Below, one piece after another: positions 10,865 through 22,957 of a stretch of DNA of 64,000 bases. The notes under the pieces are model-generated. The model was not told where the DNA came from, did no database searches, and saw nothing but the letters and a program-made list of their open reading frames with translations. The position numbers were made by a program, and so were the translations under genes. How positions within the stretch are numbered: position 1 is the stretch's first letter; every line of letters starts with the position of its first letter. This DNA is from Papaver somniferum (Eukaryota; Streptophyta; Magnoliopsida; Ranunculales; Papaveraceae), in the NCBI RefSeq assembly GCF_003573695.1, contig NC_039367.1, forward strand, positions 156,065,085 through 156,129,084, given 5' to 3'.

Positions 10865-11594
10865 ACCCCACGAGATAGATTGCAATTTACTGGTCCATTT
10901 GACCACTTTGATTTCCTTTTTTTCAGTTCAGTTTTGTTTCTTTTCTTCTTCTTGGTGTCGGTTGAAGGAATCATTGAAGCCTTATATATATATATATAAT
11001 ACCAAGGTCTTTCTGTTACAGTTTCAAGTTTGATTTTTAAATAGTTTTGTTTTAGTACGTGCTTCTGTTTCTTTTGGTTTGTTATTAGAGAATAACTTAA
11101 GGATTTACTTGTTCCACTAGTTGTGAACGTGGTTAGTTGAGTCCTAGTCAGTAGGAGTCATTAGTTGTCTTTTGAATTAGTGTGTTTACTTTCCTAGTTT
11201 GTAGGATCTACGGTTGCATGAGGATATCTTGTATCCTTATTTAAAGAGATATGAATGGAAGGAAAAGATATGCATTGAATTATCATAAAACTTTTGTTTA
11301 ACATCTTTGTTATTCGGAGGCTAGGGCTCCTCTATAAGCCTTGGACGTTAAGGGTTCGTCTGTAAACCCTTTTATCTTCTCTTTTTCACCATATTCATCA
11401 CCTTCTTACCATAACCATTACCATTCATCTCCACTGCCTGTTTTCATCATCAAGCCATTACCATATTCCCTACTGTGATCGTAACACTTTCATGGTGGAA
11501 AAGCACATCCAACCAAAAAAAAAAGAAGGTTTTGAAAGTAGATTATCTTACTTTTTTGGGTTTTGAGTTGTGTTATTAGCTCAAGGATCCATCC
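10865..11594. other. upstream region of second F-box gene
   Basis: No ORF is supported. A (TA)n run lies at about 10984-11000. From about 11080 to 11490 the sequence resembles an LTR or transcribed leader (TATTTAAAGAG near 11240, GGCTAGGGCTCC near 11320), but no paired end or target duplication was found, so I leave it unassigned. Confidence 0.4.
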
Positions 11595-12851
11595 ATGGAG
11601 TCTCTTCCCTCAGATATAGTATTGGATATCGTTTCTAGGGTTCCAGCCGAATCTGTGTTAGAGTGCAAATTAGTTTGTAAATTATGGGGAACTCTCTTTC
11701 GCGGAAGTAACTTTGCTAATTTACATCTCAGTCATCAGCTGAACCATCTCCATGGAGGCGGCGACGACGGCAATGATGATCTAGCAGCTTCTAAGGTCGA
11801 GCCATGTCTCTTTTTTGCTTGTCGCATTGACTATCCCGCCAACTTCATAACTTTACTTTACCATGGAGGACAAGTAAGTGATTGGATAAGCATCGGTAAG
11901 AAATACATTTTCATTGAAAATCTGAAAAGGATCTATCATGCTCCAATGCATACTAACTATTTATCTGATCACTTAGTTGGCTCCTGCAATGGTTTGGTTT
12001 GTACATTTCAACTCCACAATTTAGTTCTAGATCCCATCTATATTTGTAATCCCCTTACCAGGGAATATGTTTATCTTCCCGAACTAGTTGTAAACAAAGA
12101 AGGCGTTGATCCTCATCGTATAGTCAAAGGAGACGTTGACTTGTGTAATCATATGGCATGTGGATTTGGGTATGTTAGGTCAACCAATGAGTACAAGGTT
12201 GTTAGAATCCATTACCTAGACAATGATGGACATGTCGAAGTATACACATTTGGCAGTGGTTGTGGGTGGAGAGCGATAGGTAGAGTTCCCTATCAACTGT
12301 CAAAGTTCAATGGGGGTAAGGCTACCAATGCCAATGATGCCATGTATTGGATTTCGTACAACAGAGTTGTGGCCTTTGACTTGGATAAGGAAGAGTTTCG
12401 ATTGCTATCTGTCCCTCCTTGTCTGCAAAACCGTCAGAACGAAGATAGATGTGGTCTTGTAGCACTTGGAAGGCATTTGTGTCTTTATATGAATAAATTG
12501 CGTTGCAAAATCTGGTCCTTGATGGAAAGTAGCGACTCGAAGGAGACCTGGTGAATGGAGTGTGATATAGATTGTGGTCAGCCTATTTTACTTACAAAGA
12601 ACGGAGAAATCATATTCTTATGCAATAAATCTGTGCTATATAGTTATGACACGAAAACAACATTTTTGAAGATTATTTCCGACGATCCATCAGACGATTA
12701 CTTCATAAATGTCGAAGCAATTGCTCATCTAAATACGTTTGCATCATTGGAAGCTATGGGAGAAAATTCAAAGAAATGCACGGTTCGTCCACCAAGCGTT
12801 CTTGCTCCATGGGATGATCTTGTTGATGAGCTTGACCGAGTTGCTGGATGA
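11595..12851 (+). pseudogene. F-box / FBA-domain gene with one internal stop
   Basis: The ATG at 11595 starts almost directly in the F-box (MESLPSDIVLDIVSRVPAES, then CKLVCKLWGTLFR). Hallmarks of the FBA beta-propeller-like region follow: LVGSCNGLVCTFQ, ICNPLTREYVYLPEL, ACGFGYVRSTNEYKVVRI, VYTFGSGCGWRAIG, DAMYWIS and VVAFDLDKEEFRLL. The product should be a substrate-recognition subunit of an SCF ubiquitin ligase. A TGA at 12552-12554 ends the frame after residue 319, in the middle of the domain. The same frame then continues for 98 codons (ILLTKNGEIIFLC... LYSYDTKTTFLKII) to 12851, as relatives do. The damage is thus a single nonsense change, giving either a 319-residue truncated protein or a recent pseudogene. 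No frameshift was seen. Confidence 0.85.
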
Positions 12852-13204
12852 GGAAATTGATACACCCCTTTTCAGACTCAGGTGATGATCAGCATTATGA
12901 TTATTCCTCTCATCTGCCCATTTATATTTGTTTATTGTGACGCAAGTAAGGTCATTGTTTTATTTATTTGATGGTATATTTAATTTTTACTCTACTCCCT
13001 TTACTTTTAACACAGCAAAAGTTTTTTCTGGACTTATCTTTATTTTTCTATCATATAATTTTGGCTGCTAGGAAATATAATTAAGAATACTATGCGTGGT
13101 TTGAGTTTCTGATCACAAAAATAAAATAAAAAATGTGTGGTACTTCAACTTGGACAGATTCTCTTAGTAATCAATGAATGTTCTCTGGTAAGCAACGCAG
13201 GATG
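12852..13204. other. 3' flank of second F-box gene, nothing recognised
   Basis: AT-rich, probably 3' untranslated region followed by spacer. No ORF, repeat or RNA gene is apparent. Confidence 0.5.
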
Positions 13205-13465
13205 GCTTTTTGAGAAAGATCTGACGACAGAACAATTCATCATGTACTACTTCATTGTACGTTCTCATATAAGGTTTGGTCATGCTTTCCTGGATATTGT
13301 AAAGTTGATTTAGCAATGAGCGAGACAACGGAAGTCTGTATTATGTCCTGGAAGAAGAAATACTCAAATGCAATTCTTAACTTCATATGGAGCAACCTGC
13401 TTCCTTATGTGATGCTGTGAGCGTTATGGATCGAGCGAAATAGAAGGACTTTCCAGGAACCAAAT
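13205..13465 (+). mobile_element. LINE 3' fragment (zf-RVT tail of reverse transcriptase)
   Basis: One frame reads ...IHHVLLHCTFSYKVWSCF... NFIWSNLLPYVML, then an in-frame TGA, then ALWIERNRRTFQEP. This is the pattern of the C-terminal zinc-binding region of plant non-LTR retrotransposon (L1-type) polyproteins (HLLLHC..., W..ERNRR.F). Only about 85 codons remain. The sequence passes directly into mTERF C-terminal coding sequence at about 13466, so a recombination or insertion junction lies there. Confidence 0.6.
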
Positions 13466-13632
13466 GATGCAATTATTGAGAGGATTATCACTAGGTGCTG
13501 TATTATCAGAAATTTAGTCTCGAAGGGTCTGATTGAGGGAAAAGAAAAAAATTCTCCGGCGTCATTCTCAAGAATGATAAGTCTTTTTCGGACAAGTTTG
13601 TGAAACCGTATGAGCAAGAATCCCTGCATTGA
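13466..13632 (+). pseudogene. mTERF C-terminal fragment
   Basis: Translation gives RIITRCCIIRNLVSKGLIEG and, after a frameshift in the A-rich segment near 13545, DKSFSDKFVKPYEQES then a stop. The same C-terminus is seen at 36826-36925 and, in part, at 54430-54560. mTERF proteins are helical-repeat nucleic-acid binders of mitochondria and chloroplasts. Only the last 50 or so codons survive here, fused to a LINE fragment upstream. Confidence 0.7.
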
Positions 13633-14545
13633 TGCAGGTATTCCAAGGTCAGTTGAATTACCAAGAACTACTTCATAATTTAAGGATTTGTTTAGATGAA
13701 AATCTGGTATGTATAAGAATTCAAAGTTCATGTGCACATTTTCTCTCTGTCTTTTGCTTTCTTGCTTCCCCTCTTCATGAATTTAGCTCATAGTTTTAAC
13801 TATACTTGTCACTTTTCTTGTTTTGTCTAAATGGTTACAAGGTGCAAAAATTATTGTGCATATTTTCTTTACACTTTGTTCTTTGTTCGAGCGCAGTTGC
13901 CATATTCCAAAGGATGGTAACCAGAATATGCAGACAGGCCTGTGCAAGACACATATGGTACTCAAGACTCTGGTAGCCGTTAGAAGATCTTGTGATTTCT
14001 TTTTGCTGTTCAATCCACGTTCGTAGAGTGAGGGAAAAAAATGTTTCTTCATCTTTCATGAATCCTATGTTGCAGCATCATGGCCTCTCCAATTTGAACA
14101 TTTTAGTCATTATTTCACGTTCTAACTACATTAGAAATGAAGTTCAATTTTATTCTTTGCACGGACATTGAAATGGGGTGATTAGTCTTCTGCCGTCTCA
14201 AGAGAATTTTCGATTCACACATCAACTGGAGGGAACTGTGAAAGCCGCAGTGATGGCCTTGACGAAGAAATGATGTTTTTTTTCTTTTAGATGTTCATGG
14301 TACCTATACTTTAACAAAGGTTTGATTAAATGGCAGAAGATGGAGTAATATTTTAGAAGCTACGTGCATGATCATCCTCTAACTTGACAACATGCAACGG
14401 GTGGGTCAACATCTAGAACAAGAGCAGCTGTCTGCAGTAGGAGTCGATGTAATTGGGGGTCCATATTGTGGTTTTTGGGTATATTCTGTTATGGGAAGAC
14501 ACATTTGACATTTCTCCTAAAAATTCTCAGTCAGTGCTTCCCAGC
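13633..14545. other. mTERF-unit flank (3' flank and next promoter region)
   Basis: No gene is supported. A segment near 14255-14350 resembles 37355-37450 (AATGATGT...TTCTTTTAGATGTTCATGG versus TTCTTAATGTTCATTGG). This suggests that a downstream flank belongs to the duplicated mTERF unit. Confidence 0.45.
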
Positions 14546-14551
14546 TTGACT

Positions 14552-14559
14552 TTATAAAT
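14552..14559 (+). promoter_or_regulatory. TATA box of mTERF copy A
   Basis: TTATAAAT lies about 95 bp before the ATG at 14655. It is followed by GGGTTCTTCACTC and a pyrimidine-rich leader, the same arrangement as at 42890 for copy B. This is a probable core promoter. Confidence 0.6.
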
Positions 14560-14774
14560 AACAATAAGGTAAGAAAATTAGGGTTCTTCACTCTTTTTCC
14601 TCCTTTCTGCTTCTCTTTCTTATTGTTGTTTCGATCCCGCGGCAGAAGTTGAAAATGTTTCGATCCATATATTGTCAACTAGGAGCGAATCTGAAAAGAA
14701 CGACCATCGTTAATGGACAACCAGCAGAAACTCGGTATAATCTCTTTACGTATCACAATTCAAATGCTTTCATT

Positions 14775-15660
14775 TGTATGCACATAATCCATCTATCGAC
14801 ACGTGTCCAAAGATCTACACGTGGAAGGCATGCGGACCACTATATCAAGGGGCACTGAAACTACGAACCACCCAGAAGTAGGGAAAGATGTCCTAAACGT
14901 TACTTTACCCAATCTCAAGGATAACTCAAAGATCGACGGTAGGGGTTAAACATACTAACATGGGTGTGATGGGACCTGCAGACAGCTGACTGCGCACGCA
15001 GACGACCCAACCACCCATATTAAATGCCCTAACCATAGGGTACGTGTCAAGGTATCTAAGGAAGAGAAAGCATCGATCCAGCGGTATCGACATCAGGGGC
15101 ATCAGTTCAGAACGAAGACAACAACGGGATTGGCACAGAGAACAAGAAGATAAGATTTCAACGGTCTCTGACAAGAGACCCCGCATATTTTCCCTATAAA
15201 TACCCTCCTCCTTTGAGAGAGAAGGGGGCAACCAATCTGTAAGAGTGAAGAGAGAACTAGGAGAGAGAAATAGGAAGAGTAAGTATGATTTCCATTTCCT
15301 CCATTATCGTATTTCACTTAAAGTCATTCGACTTCATATGTAACTCTTCAACGCATAGTGAAACTCAACACCCCGTGTGTGTAGGCTTTAGTGCTGAACC
15401 ACGTAAATCTCTGTGTTATTTACATTTCAGCATTGTATTTACATTTTATTACTTATATCTGGATCGGTCATGCTTCGTAACCCTGTGGGATGATTGATCT
15501 AACTTAATCTCGACTATACAATGACGAGTCCGAAGACTCTGAGTCGATGAGTCATAGTGTTTATGCTATTTATAACCGTCATATTGTGTATAACGTCTTT
15601 CATTTATGAATACGAACATTGTTCGTGGACACGTGGATGCCTTCGTGATTTATGTGGTCA
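14775..15660 (+). repeat. 5' LTR of the Tat element
   Basis: Matches 34350-35238 along its length. A TATAAATACC segment near 15195 is a plausible promoter, and it is kept in the 3' copy near 34780. The LTR ends GGTCA immediately before the primer-binding region. Confidence 0.9.
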
Positions 15661-15684
15661 CAATCTGGCGCTAGAAATAGGGAC
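15661..15684 (+). other. primer-binding site of the Tat element
   Basis: CAATC then TGGCGCTAGAAATAGGG directly follows the LTR. TGGCGC-type sites complementary to a tRNA 3' end are usual in Tat elements. The tRNA species is not determined here. Confidence 0.6.
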
Positions 15685-15811
15685 TCTGTCTCGGTAAAAG
15701 ATTTATCTTTCCTGTGATTTTTCAGCCTTTAATACTATTCCTCGGGAAATAGTATCTCATACGGTTTATTCTAACTTCGTTATGGCCGCCTTTAAAGGCC
15801 TTAGCAATTCT

Positions 15812-15990
15812 ATAAGAGTTTTACGCTGATTCTTCTACAAGAATTTTACACTGATTTTTCCATAAGAGTTTTACGCTGATTCTTCTACAAGAATTTTACA
15901 CTGATTTTTCCATAAGAGTTTTACGCTGATTCTTCTACAAGAATTTTACACTATTTTTCCATAAGAGTTTTAGGCTGATTCTTCTACAAA
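15812..15990. repeat. 50-bp tandem repeat in the Tat leader
   Basis: GAGTTTTACGCTGATTCTTC recurs at 15816, 15866 and 15916, with a partial copy near 15965. Each unit also holds a diverged half (GAATTTTACACTGATTTTTC), so the repeat has a sub-period of about 25 bp. It is followed at 16015-16195 by scattered CAGATCTG-like motifs. This is leader DNA between primer site and gag. Confidence 0.85.
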
Positions 15991-16419
15991 CTTCGTTTAC
16001 GGGCTTGTAAAAACAGCAGATCTGTTTCCTAGGATTTTTCTTCTCTGTTTTAAGGTAACAGATCTGCCATCTGTCCTTTTAAAATACCGAATCTGTCGAC
16101 TTTGAGTGTTGAAACCGCAGATCTGGTACCTTTGTTGTTTAAAATAAACAGATATGCCAACCATTATCGTTTAAAACCGCAGATTTGTCGTATTAGGATG
16201 TTAGAAACATTTAAAACTCCCTCGTGTTATTCTTAGAGATTCACGATGGACCGAAGGAATCAAGAAAATCCAATACCTCTGAAGAGGGGAGTAATAGCTG
16301 GAATATATTTTTCGTATCTTCGGTGTCGTGATCGCCCGCACTTAAGTTTAACTATGCTAACAAAACCGTTGCGGTCCCCTTTTCCCTTGACTGCTTATCG
16401 TCTTTTGCAGGAATCTGAC

Positions 16420-18470
16420 ATGGAAAAAGTCAAAGAGATAGTAAAAGGAAAGGCCCCATCAAAAAAAACGCTGATGACCACACCAGTTGTGACCCGCAGT
16501 AAGCAGAAGGGTGAGAAGGCAAAAACAGCGGCCCAGAAGGTGGACACAGCTGAGATCACCTCACCAGGCAACGGTCAAATCCCTTGCGGTACAGGCTGAT
16601 AAGACCAATCTAGCAACGGGATCACGCGTTCATGAGCAATATGAAGGGTTCGCAGAATCAACAATGCATCTGGCAGCCTTCGGAATGCCGCAGACAAATG
16701 ATCAAAACCAGACCATTCCAACCACTCAGCCATTGCTAACGATGAATCAACCCATCGTAACACAAGGAGAGCCACCGATGAGGGCTACCGATCCCCTTCC
16801 CCCCAAATCCATACAATCGACAAAGGTCGAACCATGGCGGTTGGAGGGCAGGGACAGGTCGGGACACTAAACCAAGGATCGAATCATTCCTCCCAATTGA
16901 TGGCAGAGCTCGAAGAACTAAAGAAGAATCAGAGAACATACGCAGAAGCAGTGGCATTACTGGCTAGAGAAAACCAGGATCTCAAAGATAAGATGGCGAA
17001 CCAACATGACGAAGCTAATTCAAAAGCACCAAAGCCAAATCACGATCGAAGAATGGTCGTAACAAACGAAGCCAATCCCGAGCCCTTGAACCGAGAAAAC
17101 ATCAAGGGAAACCGATCGTCAGACCAAGAATATGTTCTCGAAGACTCGGATTACTTCGATAGTAATGATCGAAGACCAGGGCAATCCGCAGCAATATCCA
17201 GCCATCACCGTGTGATGGAATATCTTCGCGCTGAAATGATGGCAGAGATCAAGCAGCTGAAGGCCATGAGAGAAGCTAATACCACTCCTCTAGTCCCAAG
17301 TTTAGCCAAAGCTGAAATCCCCAAGAAATGTCTGATCCCAGCATTTGAATGCTACGATGGATCCAGCGATCCCGCGAACCATCTTCGGTATTACAACCGT
17401 ATGTTGGCCGGATGGGATCAGGACGACGTGGTCCTCTGTAGATTTTCCCTTCAAGCTTGAAGGGATCGGCTCTGTCCTGGTTTGATAACCTACCTCCCAA
17501 CTCCATCGGATCGTATGAGCAACTCACCGAAAAGTTTTTAAGAACTTACATGTATAACAAGGTTGTCCACGCTGGGATGGACAAGTTATTCTCATTAGAC
17601 ATCAGATACAAGGAGACGACCAGGTAATACACGGATAGATGGCATAAGATATGCCAGGCTATAGGGAATGTGGACCCAGTGGTCAGCATTAACTGCTACA
17701 AGTGGGGTTTAGACAGGATGAGCCCGTTGTTTGTCGAGATTCATGGGAGCGTACCCACGACTGAAGGGGATCTTCGAGTATTCATCGAAAAACACGCCAG
17801 GTTGGAAGAAATCCAACGAGAAAATCCGAGGGCCCATGCTCAAATATCTCGTCGAACTAACTCCACAGAGCAGGCCAGCGGATCGAAAAGAAGTTCAATC
17901 GAACGCCCATACGAAGATAGGAGAGAAAGAAGAGAAGGTCCTCGAAACGATGATCGAATATTCGAAGATCAAATCTACACTAAGCTAAACACAAGTTACA
18001 CTCGAATCTTAAAAGAAATTAAGGGTCGAGAAAACTTGGAATGGCCATGGTCAAAAGGAAAGCAACCCCCAAGATCCGAAATATCGAAGGAATACTGTGA
18101 CTACCACTGTTTCAATGGGCACCCAACCGAGAAGTGCAAGAACTTGAAGATAATGGTCCAAAATATTATCGACAACGGAGAACTGAAGCAATACATAAGG
18201 AAGGAAAAAGCAGATGACAGGTCGAAACGAAGCAAACAAGTTCAACTGCCTGAAGGAAATCGAACACTAAACACCATTTCGTGTTCGGAAGCCGCTGGAC
18301 CATCGTTAACATCGCAGGTTGGAAAAAGGCTGAGAAATCAATTCGAAGACTACTGCAAGTTGTACAAGATCGATAGGGTAGAGATAGACGATCACGAGCA
18401 ATGGATGCAGCGATCACTTTCGAGGAAGATGATGTGGAGGAAGACATGGAGGATCACAATGATCCTTTGA
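16420..18470 (+). pseudogene. gag: Tat gag, broken
   Basis: A likely start is the ATG at 16420 (MEKVKEIVKGKAPSKK), just behind an acceptor-like TCTTTTGCAG. The frame moves several times. 16834-17460 holds a coiled-coil-like Lys/Glu region and the gag core entry (IPAFECYDGSSDPANHL). A frameshift near 17445 leads to ...SALSWFDNLPP, and a TAA lies near 17625. 17670-18470 holds the matrix/capsid end and the zinc-finger-like EYCDYHCFNGHPTEKC. Gag forms the virus-like particle of the element. The end overlaps the protease frame by 70 bp in the -1 frame, which could be a relic of gag-pro expression or a simple indel. Confidence 0.8.
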
Positions 18471-20487
18471 TCCTCACACTTCCCATAGCAGGGTGCAACA
18501 TCAAAAAGATCCTCATTGACAGAGGAAGTTCAGTTAACGTCTTTTTCAATGATACGTTCAAACGAATGGAGCTAAACAACGAGCAGTTGATATCTTCGTA
18601 CCACACCATTTACGGATTCAACGGGGCTCCTACGAAACCATTGGGTGACATTGTTCTACAAATAAATGCAGGACCGATGAAGATATACACCCGTTTCAGC
18701 GTGGTAGACGCTCCTTCCCCCTACAATGCTATCACCGGACGAAGATGGGTACACAAGCTCAAGGGGATATCATCAACTTATCACCAGTGTCTTCGATTCC
18801 CATCACTCGAAGGGATAATGGAGATCAAGGGTGACCAGGTCACTGCTCGGGAATGCCAAGCTATGCAAAACCATCTCAATAACAATCTAGATGAGCAACG
18901 GAAATCCCGCAGAAGTCGGAACAAGGAAGCTGCCAAAGAAAAAGCCATTGATTTGTACCTCGAAGGAATCACAGAAAAAAGCCTGACGAAGGGGGGCGAC
19001 GTCCAAAGCGCTGAGGCAAGTACCTCAGTGGCCAAGACGACAGAGGAGCCTACCAAATAGCAATTAAAGAACGTGCCTCTCCTAGGGGAACCGAAGCCTA
19101 CATTTACATCTTTGGTACCCGCTAAGGAAATCAACATAGGTACAGAAAAAGATCCGAAAATCATCAAGATAGGAACTTTAATGAGGAAGGAAAGAGAGCT
19201 ATCCCTAACCAAACTACTCATAGAGTACGCGGATGTCTTCGCATGGAAATTAGGAGAGATGCCGGGAATAGATCCGAAGATAATCCAACATGAGCTCCGT
19301 ATAAAACCAGACACAACTCCTTTCAGACAGAAGGTACGCAAGATATCTCCAGAGTATCATCAGCCCATTGAGAAGGAACTCAGCAAGTTGCTAAAAGCAG
19401 GATTCATCAAGGAGGTGAAATACCCCACGTGGATTTCGAACATGGTCATCGTGCCAAAGAAAAACGGAGGGGTGAGAATTTGCATCGACTTCACCAACCT
19501 AAACAAGGCCTTCCCTAAGGACAGTTATCAACTCCCTAGCATCGACCAACTGGTCGAAGCTGTGGAAGGATACGAAGAACTGTCCTTCATGGACGGTTAC
19601 TCAGGACACAACCAGGTTTTCCTAGCAGAAGAAGACCTACAACACACAACATTATACACCCCTCACGGCCTCTATTGTTACATAAGAATGCCCTTCGGAC
19701 TGAGAAATGCGGGGGCAACATATCAGAGGATGGTCGACGCAATCTTCAAACCGTGGATAGGGAATACGCTGGAGGTCTACGTAGATGATATGTTGGTCAA
19801 AAGTAAGCTGCGCGCGGGTCATCACCAGGATTTGAGAGTTATCTTTGAGGCTATGAGGAAGCACAACATGAAAGTAAACCCGGAGAAGTGTACGTTTGGT
19901 GTTACTTCAGGTAAATTCCTTAGATACCTAGTAACTAAAAGGGGCATCGAGGTCGATCCTGCCAAAATCCAAGCCATCGTAGAAATGCAATCCTCGAATA
20001 ACTTGAAAGAAGTCCAAAAACTCAATGGATCCCTAGCAGCACTAGGGAGGTTTATCTCAAGATCATCAGATAGATGCAAACCCTTTTTCAACATCCTCAA
20101 TAAGGGATGCAAATTCGAGTGGACCCATGAATGTGAGATAGCTTTCCAACAAATTAAGGAGTACTTGGAAACAATCCCCATTCTCCAGAAGTCGGATCCT
20201 GACGAAGTATTGGCTCTTTATATAGCTGCAACCGATGATGTGGTCAGCGTAGTGCTTGTTAAAACCAATACGAAGATTGAGCATCCAATTTACTATGTCA
20301 GCAAGACACTTAACCCGGCGGAACGGAATTACACGAAGATCGAGCAACTCATTTTGGCACTAGTATGGGCAACTCAGAAGTTGAGAACCTATTTCTTGAC
20401 TCATTATGTTCGTGTCCCCTGCAAAGCACCGTTAGAGGCTATTCTCAAAAGCACTGGGAATGTTGGGAGGATAAAAAAATGGAGAGA
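18401..20487 (+). pseudogene. pol: Tat pol: protease, reverse transcriptase, start of RNase H
   Basis: In one frame, a retropepsin-like region (LPIAGCNIKKILIDRGSSVN near 18490-18540) is followed by a TAG at 19058-19060. The same frame then gives RT: TPFRQKVRKISPEY, RICIDFTNLNKAFPKDSYQL, LSFMDGYSGHNQV, RMPFGLRNAGATYQRM and YVDDMLVKS (19777-19803). The RNase H connection follows (PIYYVSKTLNPAERNYTKIE). The protease has DRG where DSG or DTG is expected. Coding is cut at about 20478 after GRIKKW by the nested element. The product would be the replication enzymes of the retrotransposon; this copy cannot make them intact. Confidence 0.85.
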
Positions 20488-21561
20488 AAAGGAGAAAATG
20501 GTGTTTACAATGGAGAGAAAAGGAGAAAATGGTGTAAAACTGTAATCTGCGACGCACAAAAAGCGTCACAGAATGAACGATAAAACACAAGTGCTGCTGC
20601 TGTTTAGACTGCACTGCGACCCACGTCTGTGCGTCTTAGACACTGTTGATAAGCGTCTGTCCTTGCGAGTCTGTTCTTCGTGTTCTTGGTGTTCTTCATC
20701 ATCAGCAGCAGCAGAAACAGAGTTTCATCAACTCTTGATTTCTGCTTCTCTGGACCTCCTCTCGACCCCAAACTCTCGACACCCATTCTCTGTGATACCA
20801 GAAATCTATTTATACTCCTCAGCCTCATTTAATCACTCCATAACTCAAGATAATTCTCTCTTTACTCGGCTTAAAGAGAAAATATTTTTTGGATATTTTC
20901 TTCCTTTAATTAGCTCTCCACGCGCTGAAATGATGTATAAACACTCCAAACATGATCTTACACGCTGTAGAATTGATTCAACACTCTCCAAACACATGAG
21001 TACACGTCTAAATTTGATGTGATCGTGTGATATTCATTTCTTGAACGTGCTTCCTGATTTCTTGATTGCGATGATTCCAGCCAATTATGATCGATCCTAA
21101 CACCCAAAATGTCTTCCTCTATCCATATCACAAATACCCATTGAAAATCAAAGGTTTAATCGAACTCTAACCCCTCCAAAAATCGATCGACCCAACTGCC
21201 AGTGAGAAGAAATATTTTCCCGCCTTTTTCCAAAATTTGAATTATGAGAAGAAAAGTGTCCTCCCCCTAATCCTGTACGGGTGTCCCTTTAGCAATTGGG
21301 GTGGAAATAGTAATTTTGGGGTGGAAACAGTAATTTTTCTGGGTTCCTCCGGAACATTTCTGGGACGCTTCCGGTGCATTTCTGAGGTGCCTCCGGTACA
21401 TTATCCTAGGGTGTAAAACACTACTTTTCGAGCTCATTTCGCCGCAAAGGCTTATTTCTTTAAAAACATCTACAAAAACACAAAATAACACAATAAGTAC
21501 TTAATCGAGTCTAACAATACAGAATATTGAGAACAAAATAGACACATAAATGTGTCTATCA
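20479..21561 (-). repeat. truncated 3' LTR of the LARD
   Basis: Matches 26196-27244 from 20499 on. Segment 20479-20498 repeats the nearby motif ATGGAGAGAAAAGGAG and so looks like templated filler at a deletion junction. No target duplication is visible on this side. Confidence 0.8.
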
Positions 21562-22957
21562 AATACCCCCAAACTTATTATGTGCTAGTCCTCGAGAAAA
21601 ACTAATAAAAAAATAAATAAAACCGAGTTAATCTCGGGAGGGTTTACCAGAGGTGTGCCCACAAAACCATTACCCCTAATTGGTCACAAGTATCCAAAGA
21701 GCTATGAGGACATACATATTCTCAACCTATCTCCAAGTAAGTAGAATGCCAGAGAAATTAAAGGTGTCAACTCTAAAGCTGACTGAAGAAAAGGGGAGAC
21801 ACATCCACACGACTGCTAGATAAAGAGATATCCGCTACACATCTAGATAAATATTGTAAGATGCGTCCACTGCTTTACAGCTGTATAAGATTAGGAGAGA
21901 GATAAAAATGAGAGGGACATCTGCTACACAGATGGACTAATTACGTGTGATGAGTTAAACCAGTGCTAGAAAGATCTTGTTCCAGATTGAAAGCAGACTA
22001 ACAAAGCAACCAAAATGCATCTTTCTTCGACTCTCTCACAGTTCTCAGTAGAAATAACGTCTTCTTCGGTCTTCAATTGTTGACGATAAACTCTCGAACC
22101 TCATAGAACCTAGACAATTAACTCTTCTCTTCGATTTTTTTCTTGACTTATAAATTTCTTCTTCCCTATGGCCTTATTGAACAAAAAGAACGTAATGATG
22201 TTTCATTTTTTTTTATTTTTTTGATGAACAAAAAATTACAAGACAAAAATTTACATGGCCATGAGAGAAGGACTTTCAAAACTTGGATCTTCGCAACTTG
22301 TGATGTCTTGGTATCATGGATTCTAACAACTTATATCATTTGCTCTTATAACTTCAACTTTGATTTTTGAATTATTCTCTTCTATTGTTGCTTCTAAACC
22401 TAAAACGTCTTCACTTTCTTCAAATATTTTGATGTCGCTCCGCTTGTTGATGATGATAAGTTTCTACTGAGAGAGAGTCGCAATCCAGTAACTAAGACTA
22501 CATTGTGAGGTTGCTTTGTCTTTCTGGCATTTCCCTGACCTACTTGCCTTTCCATCATGTATGGTTAGGTCCATCACGGTTACCCTCTAAAAGGAACAAG
22601 TTCTCTCCTGAATTTCAAGGATCTCAATGTTTTTCTCTAATGTCTCAATAAGTTGTTATCTCTAGCATTCCAATTTCTATCTTTTCGGTGAGAAACAGTA
22701 TGTAAACTTAGCTAACCGGGTACTATGTGACGCTAGAAGTTTCAAAAATGCGACTAAAATGTTTCTCCCATACCCCCAAACTTAAATCTATCATTGTCCT
22801 CAATGTTCTAAAGATAAAATTAAAAGCCTGAACAAGGAGAAACTGTTACCACTTGAAGCAAAAGAGATAAGGAAAGATATTACCGTGTCGGAATATTGGG
22901 TTACCTCCCAAGAAGTGCTAAGTTTAAAGTCTTCAGCCAGACATCGGAAGGAATTAG
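21562..22957 (-). other. LARD internal 3' region
   Basis: Lies between the ORF and the 3' LTR of the minus-strand element. It begins at the LTR with the polypurine tract (plus-strand AATACCCCCAAAC at 21562-21574); another C-rich ACCCCCAAACTT lies near 22773. No protein is supported. Confidence 0.6.

Noticed and set aside
11090..11490. LTR-like sequence upstream of the second F-box gene
   Set aside because: No partner LTR, no matching terminal bases and no target duplication could be found.
13823..14059. Overlapping short frames on both strands near 13.9 kb
   Set aside because: No homology recognised and no coding signal; probably mTERF flank.
18781..19341. 186-codon minus-strand frame over Tat pol
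   Set aside because: Shadow of the protease/RT coding strand with no independent motif.
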